Source: Strigops habroptila
Taxonomy: Eukaryota > Chordata > Aves > Psittaciformes > Psittacidae
Assembly (NCBI RefSeq): GCF_004027225.2
Contig: NC_044277.2
Coordinates: 65,434,400 to 65,498,399, forward strand
Direction of reading: 5' to 3'
Length of the DNA: 64,000 bases
The position numbers and the translations under genes are program-made. Positions 55,901-64,000 of the stretch are shown here, piece after piece. The notes beneath the pieces were generated by a model that was not told the origin of the DNA, did not search any database, and saw nothing but the letters and a program-made list of their open reading frames with translations. Positions within the stretch are counted from its first letter, which is position 1, and each line of letters starts with the position of its first letter.

Positions 55901-57719
55901 AAGAAGCTGTTAGAAATTCCTTGATTTCCATTTTTCTGAAAGTCATTGTTTGCATTTATTTAACTGACCAAATTCTCTTGTCAGAATTGGACTCCTTTTG
56001 CCAACTTTTCAGTTTAAATGCATATTTTTGGCCAAAATAATATTCAGAAATTTCAGCCAGCTTTAATAATTTGGGTTTATGTCTGTGATGGTGCTTATTT
56101 GCTCTAATTACATTGCCCTAGGCATTGTACACACTCAGAAATAAGTCCTTTCCCAATGTCTGCTCTACAACTTCTGTGCCTGCTCCCACTGATGATCATC
56201 CCTGTGATGACCACAGCAAGGCAACCTACCAAGGCTATCTAGCACTGTCATCTAGTGAGACCAGGTCATGAGAGAAGCAAAACATCTAAGCTGCTTTTTA
56301 CCATTCAGCTTCCAACAAGCAAAGAGGGTTCTTAGAGGCTTTAAAGGAAGGGATGAAAAATATACCTACTGAAAAAGAATCCCTAGATTTTTTTTCCTGA
56401 AGTTTAAAAAATGACTTTGTAAAACATAAAACGCATGAAGCCAACTCAGTTCATTGGAAGAGAAGGATTAAAAAATCACTCAGGCTTGACCAGCCTTGCA
56501 GAGAGAAAAAGTGAAGGAAGCCACACTGTGATAATCACAGTCATCATACAGAGGACTGGACCTAAGACCTAAGAAGTAAAGCTGAAGTTAAGGTTTCAAG
56601 ACTCACTAGTCCCCATGGAGGCTACACATCAACCCATATCAAAACTAGGTGATCTGTTCAATTTCTTAAGGTATGGCTAGGTTTTACAACAACATCCGCT
56701 GCTGGAGAGGCCAGCAAGGCCCAGAGCCTTTGTCATTTGTTGATGATCTTCTCCATCTCAATCTTCTGAAATAAGAGGACACAGTTTTACTGGTAGTGCA
56801 TAGGTCAGGGAAACAAACAAAACTGTTGGACAAGGAAACCAGGAGGATTTATTTGCAAAGAGGTGTTAAAGGAAAGAGTAGCTCTCAACAACTTTGAAGA
56901 CTACATTTGGATTCTGAGCAAAACAGTCTGTATTTGGAAAAAAAAAATAGGAAACAAAAGTTGGGAAAGAATTACTCATAGTTTTGTTACTATTCTTTAG
57001 ATACTATTGTGCAGAGGTGTTAGACAAAGCAGCATGTTCTAGCCTGCAGTATTATGAATAAAAAAATTATTTTGATGAACTGAGTAACCTCTTTATAAGG
57101 TAGGGAAGACTGAAGGAAATTTGTCCCAACTGAAGGAAACAGCAGAATTAGGAAAATCTGATGTGAATTTTAGAAGCTTTCTGAATCCTGAGAGGCTTTT
57201 CAGAGATTAAAACAAATTGCCTTAGCATACAAATGCCTTTTATTATATTCACATGACTGGAGGGAGAAAATCTGGGTTTTGATGCCTGCATTCACCCAAA
57301 GAAATGTCTTAGAAAAGGGACAGCATCCAGATTCAAAGGAAACAAAGTAAAACCAGTCATCCTATATGTGTGAAATCCTCATGAGCTTGCCGAAAAAAGA
57401 TGCATTTTCCCTTGCATTTGTTTAGATGGAAGCAAATTCCCTAAGCATAGGTTGAAAATGTGAAATGGTTAAGAACTCCATTATCATTCATGCTTCAGCA
57501 ACTTCATTATGTACACAGGCCCAGTCTTTTACAGGCTAAAAGAGCAATCCTGATCCATGCTGCCTGCCATCTATAATGTAGCCTTGCTGAAATACCTATA
57601 CCACTAACATCTGTCTTGTGCAATGTTAAAAGAAAAAAAAGGAGGGGGTAGTGGAGGGGGGGAAGATTCCCATGGATAAAATGCACATGAGGATGACAAA
57701 AAAGGAAAATACAGAAACC
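52971..57719. other. Intergenic DNA with no recognised gene
   Basis: Mostly AT-rich unique sequence with one pentanucleotide microsatellite. Frames at 53664-53909 (minus) and 55423-55668 (minus) look partly protein-like but show no domain or coherent splice context. A purine/G-rich tract lies at 57632-57664. Confidence 0.4.
54510..54564 (+). repeat. (TAAAA)11 microsatellite
   Basis: About eleven near-perfect pentanucleotide units, likely length-polymorphic. Confidence 0.95.
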
Positions 57720-57796
57720 TATGACAGACAAATTTTATTAATGGCTCGACCATATGCATCCAGGGCATAATTAACTATTCACAGGTGAAATTAGCA

Positions 57797-58035
57797 GATA
57801 GCAGTGTCTGTTGTGAGCAAATTGAATAGACCCTGATTATATCGATAGTTTTCAACCAGTGTCCCCTGGTTATCAAACTATCAAATAAATTTGTCCACTC
57901 TCTCCTTTTCTGGGAGGAGGGGGTTAGAAGGGAGGGAGAACTTTAATTATCCGGCCACGGTATATGGCAGGTCATTAATAAAACCTAGTTATCTGGCTGC
58001 AGGTTTTATAGTTTTGCTGTTATCTATCTTTTATC
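57797..58035. promoter_or_regulatory. Candidate enhancer: GATA-motif cluster with G-quadruplex motif
   Basis: Nine GATA/TATC cores occur in 239 bases, starting at 57797, 57844, 57871, 57879, 57948, 57980, 58021, 58025 and 58032, with a TAATTA homeodomain core just to the left (57768). About two to three would be expected from base composition. A canonical four-run G-quadruplex motif lies at 57912-57936. The block is non-repetitive. Regulatory function is inferred; conservation cannot be judged here. Confidence 0.3.
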
Positions 58036-59593
58036 TAAATAAACATTTGGAAAATGTCCTTAAAATTACTGGAGATACTTGGCCACTTCCCCACCAGATA
58101 TTTGAAAATGAAACTTTGCTGGATTTTACTATACAATACCTGGCATCACCTCAAAGACTCCCACCTTCTTCCTCCTACCACTGTAATGGAATTATAGAGT
58201 TTGGTTCTACATACATTGATGGATCTAACCAACCTGCAAATGCAGATAAGGGTAAAATCACTTGATGGGGTAGTTCTTCTTAATGTATATTTACTCAGCC
58301 TTTATGTTATGTATGCATTTTTTACTTTCATGCCACATATATCAATGACAAATGTAAGAATTGAAAAACCAGTAATAACATAAAGGAACAGCATTTTTTT
58401 TTTGTCTATGGTGCAGTTGCCAGACACAGTATCTTTTCATTTGAATAAGGAATAGTAGGAAATTAACATTTTGGAGCTCCTGGTCCTGATTCTGTTCCAA
58501 GTAAATCCAGTTTCTAAACTTAAACCAACTTCTATGACACAACTAATATTTCTAATAATAAAAGCCTCACATTTAATTTACACTGTATTTTTTAACAATG
58601 AATATTATAATGATTACTCTCATAAAGGAATATGAATGTTTATTTTATATATATTTATACAAGCTCAGTAAGGAAATGGCCTATGTAAAAATATTTCATT
58701 TGAGAATAACTAATTTACAGATATACTTTCCTATCTGACAATTTTCGGTATTTTCTCCTCTATCTATAAAATAAAATATTGTCTGATTTTTAATATTACT
58801 TATTTCCTTCTCCTATTGACCTTCCAAAATGTGAAAATCATAGCATTACATTAATTAAGAAAGACCTTCGTTATCCAATAACTTAAGGGGGGATATATGT
58901 TCCAGTAATTTTTTTTTTTTCATATATAATTTTTCATAATTCTGGGAATATTTTTCTGTGGCTTTTAACTTAAAAAAAGAAAAAAAAGAAAAAATCTAAA
59001 TTAAATCTCAGGGTGGTGAAAGCAACTTAATTCCCATTTTCAAAAACTGTAAGCCTCAAGCACTTCTATTGCAGGTTTCATTAGTAGAATTATTAATTCT
59101 GATGAGTACTCTCGATGTGGCCAGCAGCAAACTGACATAGGGCACACTATTGGGATGGGAAATGAAAAGAAAGCTGATATACTGAAGTCCCTTTAGAAGT
59201 AAGTTGGGATTACAGAAAACCCCTATATTAATGCTCTATTAGAAGAGGAAAAAACATAGTGAGCCCTTGTTATGATTTTACATTTACAGCAGCACTACAA
59301 TTCCTTTCAACACAGTAAGATTACTTCTGATTTAAAGAGTAAAAACATCGACGAAAGAGTGAAAAGTCTCTCTTCCTGATAAATCTCTGTAATAGCAAGA
59401 GCTTGGGTTCATAGCAAATCCTTGGTAGACGCAGAAAAGTGGGTCTTCTTGGAGGAGTCATGCTCCTTTTTTTGAGGAGAACATAGAAGAGGGTTTATAT
59501 AGTATTTCCAGATGGCATATGATGGTTCATATATAACATCCAAATGACAGCAAATGTAAATAATAAATACATCAGAATTAATGTAGTTTCACT
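58036..59593. other. AT-rich intergenic DNA
   Basis: Contains a 124-codon plus-strand frame (57891-58265) that overlaps the GATA cluster and has no recognisable domain. Several A- and T-runs (for example near 58910 and 58975). No gene or repeat recognised. Confidence 0.4.
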
Positions 59594-60246
59594 GAAGCTT
59601 AACATGAGCCGTCAGTGTGCGCTTGCAGCCCAGAAAGCCAACCGTATCCTGGGCTGCATCAAAAGAAGCGTGACCAGCAGGTCGAAGGAGGTGATCCTGC
59701 CCCTCTACTCTGCTCTCGTGAGACCTCACTTGGAGTACTGTGTACAGTTCTGGTGTCCTCAACATAAGAAGGACATGGAGCTGTTGGAGCGAGTCCAGAG
59801 GAGGGCCACGAGGATGATAAGAGGGCTGGAGCACCTCCCGTATGAAGACAGGCTGAGAGAGTTGGGGCTGTTCAGCCTGGAGAAGAGAAGGCTGCGTGGT
59901 GACCTCAGAGCAGCCTTCCAGTATCTGAAGGGGGTCTACAAGGATGCTGGGGAGGGACTCTTCCTTAGGGACTGTAGTGGTAGGACAAGGGGTAATGGGT
60001 TCAAACTTAAACAGGGGAAGTTTAGATTAGATATAAGGAAGAAGTTCTTTACAGTGAGGGTGGTGAAGCACTGGAATAGGTTGCCCAGGGAGGTTGTGGA
60101 TGCTCCATCCCTGGCGATGTTCAAGGCCAGGTTGGACAGAGCCTTGAACGACGTGGTTTAGGGCAAGGTGTCCCTGCCCATGGCAGGGGGGTTGGAACTA
60201 GATGATCTTAAGGTCCTTTCCAACCCTTACGATTCTATGATTCTAA
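59594..60246 (+). mobile_element. Young 5'-truncated CR1 copy
   Basis: Begins at GAAGCTTAACATGAGCC, in the last fifth of ORF2, and runs without indels to the 3' tail (two GATTCTAT units). By eye I count 14 substitutions against the copy at 40.03-40.68 kb over about 645 bases, most of them transitions, so the two are about 98% identical and derive from the same recent source family. The ORF2 C-terminal frame is still open (180-odd codons to the normal TAG). Truncation removes endonuclease and reverse transcriptase, so it cannot move on its own. Confidence 0.97.
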
Positions 60247-62029
60247 GTCAAAGGAACTGTCAACTTGTTGAAGATGGCCCTTTGGGAGGTTTGGTTTTTT
60301 TTTTATCTACATAGTATAGTAATGCAGGAATTTGATAAAAGTACATGACTGTCAAAAATAAAATGAGAAAACACCCACCAGTGAAGTAATAATGCATTAT
60401 TTACAATTTCCAAAGAATAAGTTTCTGGTGAGATGTAGTAATCCAGGAATTCTTTCTCGCCTAAGTACATCACATAGCTTTACTTTTTGAAAGATATCAA
60501 TCTGAAGCACATTTTAAAATAGTGATTGTATCAGGGAATTCATCCTTATATCAATTTTACTAATTCTATCTTGGCATTACTTTTATATTTTCTGTGTTAA
60601 CTGTAAATTATAAGCAAAGATTTTTTTCCTTTGTAATTACAGTTGCTCCATTTTCTATACGTTGGGCTTTGGTGGTGATATAATTAAAAAGTGGTGCTTT
60701 GCACATGCAATATTGCACATGGTGAAAAATGGTAGCTATTTCCACACTTCACAGATCCAGCTGCTATAAGCATTAAAAATTACTTAAAACACAAATTTAT
60801 CGCATTGTGATTACAATGGATTGTGTTGTTATATATTAATTGAATTGTAAATTGCTGTTTTAAATTAAAACACAGCTTATTAAGAATGGCAAAAGAATAA
60901 TAAGGGATGAAGTAATGTTTCATGTAATTGCCAAAATAAAATAAAAAATCTGAAGAGAGAGAGGGGAAAAGTATGTTCCAGACAACTACCTCTGGTGAAA
61001 AATTGCCCTGGAGTTATTGAGGACTGTATGATTCAGTTTCTTCAGTGAATCCAGTCTTTAGTCTCAGAAATCAAGGAACTTTTGCAGCAAAATAGCAGTA
61101 ATAATAAGCCTGGAGATGAACTATCTGCAGATAAAACACCATTTTAAAAAACATGTTATTTTTCCATATAAATTCTACCTCTATAAGAAAACAGAACCAC
61201 CAACATGCATGTCTGGTTCCAACCTTCTTTCACATTCTGCTGACATTTTCACATTTTTACACTTGTTAGAAGAAAGTAAATATTGGACATTCTTCTAAAG
61301 GGTGAGGATATCAACAGTTCTTTAAAAAGGGGTTGTGTATGTAATAAAATCTAGTGGCATTAATGCGTCATACAACATAGGAGGCATTTGTGTTTATAAC
61401 AGGTTTTTAACATTACCTCCTAATCTTTTAAAAGTTTGCTTAGCCTATTTTTACCCTATCAGTACAAATTAGTATAAAGAGCAAGCCAACTCATACCTTT
61501 TCATTTTTTTTATTCTTGTTCCCTATTACTGTGTGGTTTTGTAACCAGAATCATAGGATATGCTTCAAAGATGCTGTATCACAGCCATTCTAAACAGATT
61601 AACGTTTTAAGTTTCCAGATCTCTTTCACCAGGATATATATCTAGCACTGTAACCACATGAATGAACAGAATGATGGCCCTGTAGTAGATTTTTAGAACT
61701 GAGCTACTTTCAAGGATAGCACTAGTATGGTCAGAATACGGCGTCATAACTTTAGGGTCTTACATCTGGCTGTAGTACTCAAAACGAAGATTCACAGCAT
61801 TGTGAGATGATCAGGGAAACTAAAAAAAAAAAAAGATAATTTGTCAAACAAAATATTTTCAATACAGACTGAAATACGAATGCTTTATATAAGGCCCTGG
61901 TGATTACTCCATAATTTACTATACACATTTCTGGCCACTTATTGTTAAAAAAAGAAAAAAAAAAAAAAAATTTAAAGGGAATAGGTGCAAAAAAGATCAA
62001 GAAAGATGGCTATGTGAGCAAACAGCCTC
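60247..62029. other. AT-rich intergenic DNA
   Basis: The segment 60600-60960 is evenly AT-rich with several homeodomain-type TAATTA/TAATTG cores and a repeated GCACATG, and might be conserved noncoding DNA. Poly-A-rich runs lie at about 61820-61833 and 61948-61970. No gene recognised. Confidence 0.35.
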
Positions 62030-62320
62030 AAGTACAAGAGGAAACATAAAAGAAGTTGCCTTGTTTAGCCTAGAAAAATGAAAGGTAAGAGGAGTTCAGA
62101 CTGTACTGTATAAATTCAGCAGGTGGCTATATGCCACAGAAGGAAATGAGCTATTTAAGAAAAAGATAACGTTAGAAAAAAACAGATTAGTATAAACCAG
62201 TCATGAATAAAATTAGACTGGAAATTAGAAAAAGTACCAGAGTACATAAGCACCAGAGAAGCGAGGTTCTGGAACAGACCTCTAATAGGAGTTGTGGAGG
62301 GCAAAACCCCTAGATTATGT
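62030..62320 (+). mobile_element. Ancient CR1/L3-like LINE 3' remnant
   Basis: Broken reading of the ORF2 C-terminus: LFSLEK, then after stops TEGNELFKKK and a segment like the 'tctggaacagacctct' that follows RxxxWNxLP in CR1. Too decayed for a subfamily call. Confidence 0.55.
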
Positions 62321-64000
62321 TAAAACAGAGTATGAAATAAGCGTTAATAAAGGTATTCGGTGTAGTTGTCTACAACGTGGAGGACTCTTTTCAGTGACCA
62401 TCAGTTTTCTGCCAGTTTTTCATCTGATATGGCTATATTATTTGCTGAAAGGTCAAAGAGGAAATCTGTGTAGATCTTGGTACTCCTAGATCGAAGGTCA
62501 GCTCTGCAAACTTGTGATTTTCTTTTATATTCCATTATGGCTTTAATTTTAAAGATTTACCTTGCAGATGCTGTAGATAGATAAGAAATCTTCCTTTCTA
62601 GGAGAGATGGAAAAAAAGGTGATTGTTTCCAGCCTTCCTGGCTGCAGAAAAAAGTTAAAAATGTAAGTGTATCTTAAAAGCTTAATAAAACAGGGGCACA
62701 TAAAACACCTGATACTTTTAGCTAATCTAACAATTTGGGGCTATAAATAAGTTCTCATTCTTATTCAATGCTTCCTTCCCTGAACCACTACTTTCCTCAG
62801 TACTTCATAGCATCCTATGAACTTCTTTTCCCTGCACCCCAAAAAAACTCTGTGCACCAGTCAAATTATGGCCCCAAGCTGGCTTGTCTCATCCCCTCCA
62901 AATGAAATGTTTGAGCTCTGGACTTATTTTGCTGGTAGATGTGTCATCTGTATCACCGTGTGCATCCTCTCAGATAGTTCATTGACTGTTTAAACCAAAG
63001 GAAAAAAGGGGTTTTAAAACCAGTCTGTGAGGAAGTGTTGTCAGTTGTCCCTTCCTATTTTGTCACTTGGTAGGGAAGGGTATGATACCACTTCATCAGC
63101 ATCAGTCTGGCAGCACTGCCTCTTATCTATGGGCACCTCACTGCAAAGAGTCAAGTGCCACGGGAAGCCACCAGCCTTGTGGCTGCACTAGACAAGTTGT
63201 CGACATTTTCAGTTGGTTTGCAGGATTGGCCAGCTTTCAGCCAAGCTCCTGAGCTCTGGCTGTTAATGAAGCCAAAACCAGTGGACCCGCAGTCACTTAC
63301 CTTAGACAGGTGACTTCTTGACAATGTATCTGGCATTAGGTGTTTTTTACAAAAGAGGTTTTTACTGCAGTTCTTCAACCATGTGAATCTTCCCAGGTTG
63401 AAATGGTTTCTAATCAATGGTGAGGTGGAATTTGAAATAAGCCACATCAGGATATGCATGTCAGCTGCTTTTCTTCATAGCATCCACCACATGCCACATT
63501 CTTAGCAGGTCAGGCACTCAGTGACACTTTTTACGCTATATCAAATCTTCTACAGCTATGTGGTCTTGCTAATTTGAAATTTATCTTGGGATAATGGTCA
63601 CAGTTGGGATATAATATGTCAAGTATTGCCTACATGAATAGCAGAACCTCACCATCTGTCTTGACTTAGCTAGTGATTGCTCTCAGCTGTATTTTTCACC
63701 AGTGCTCTCACACCACAGATAATAGACCCTCTATTGTTACAGCACAGGAGCCACAGGTGGACCTGTGCTATGGCTTGCAGTAAATCTGTGGTACAACTTG
63801 CAGCTCCATGACAAATTCCTCAGCAGTCACTCTTGGCATTCTGAGAAAATATCTATCTTTCATAAATAATGCTTCTGGAGATCAAGTATTTAACACACTT
63901 CTAGCAATTCCATTTTATGATTTTGTTTCTTTAGTCTCCTGGTTTAAAGCACAATCTCATCCCTCAAATACAGAAAAGTGTCAATGTGTTCCTCTCCCAG
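62321..64000. other. Intergenic DNA with no recognised gene
   Basis: Unique, moderately AT-rich sequence. Frames up to 102 codons (63151-63459, minus) show no recognisable protein or splice structure. Confidence 0.45.

Noticed and set aside
57891..58265. 124-codon plus-strand frame in the GATA-rich block
   Set aside because: No domain, non-ATG-like start context, and it coincides with a motif cluster better explained as noncoding DNA.

Overview
The window looks like avian nuclear DNA (a crocodilian or turtle is the main alternative). Its interspersed repeats are almost all CR1 LINEs, several ending in the CR1-type tail of GATTCTAT units. Genes are sparse, introns are short, and the only secure genes are a compact head-to-head pair of vertebrate mitochondrial genes. 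I saw no CRISPR array, operon, rRNA or tRNA gene.

Layout. Positions 1-10.8 kb: AT-rich intergenic DNA downstream of NDUFS6. It holds old antisense CR1/L3 debris, an internally deleted CR1 copy (4.57-5.35 kb), a CA microsatellite and a coding-like exon of an unidentified minus-strand gene near 2.5 kb. Positions 10.83-17.09 kb: NDUFS6 (complex I 13 kDa subunit), four coding exons on the minus strand, 123 residues. Positions 16.8-17.7 kb: CpG island and shared promoter with a perfect NRF-1 palindrome and a YY1-type element over the NDUFS6 start codon. Positions 17.17-18.04 kb: MRPL36 (mitochondrial ribosomal protein bL36m) on the plus strand. One gene makes a respiratory-chain subunit and the other a mitoribosome subunit, so a common NRF-1-type promoter makes functional sense. 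NDUFS6-MRPL36 adjacency is also seen in human 5p15.33, near IRX4.

Positions 18-64 kb: a gene desert with CR1 copies of several ages. The main object is a 3.5-kb CR1 at 37.19-40.70 kb whose ORF2 (endonuclease plus reverse transcriptase) is uninterrupted for 968 codons with catalytic motifs in place. A 5'-truncated copy about 98% identical in the shared part lies at 59.59-60.25 kb, so this family was active recently.

Candidate new biology, all needing transcript data: (i) a set of phase-compatible, splice-site-bounded open segments at 47.3, 47.95, 48.8 and 51.5 kb on the plus strand that would encode a small single-pass membrane protein; (ii) the exon near 2.5 kb; (iii) an exon-like segment at 27.6 kb; (iv) a GATA-motif cluster with a G-quadruplex motif at 57.8-58.04 kb that could be a regulatory element.
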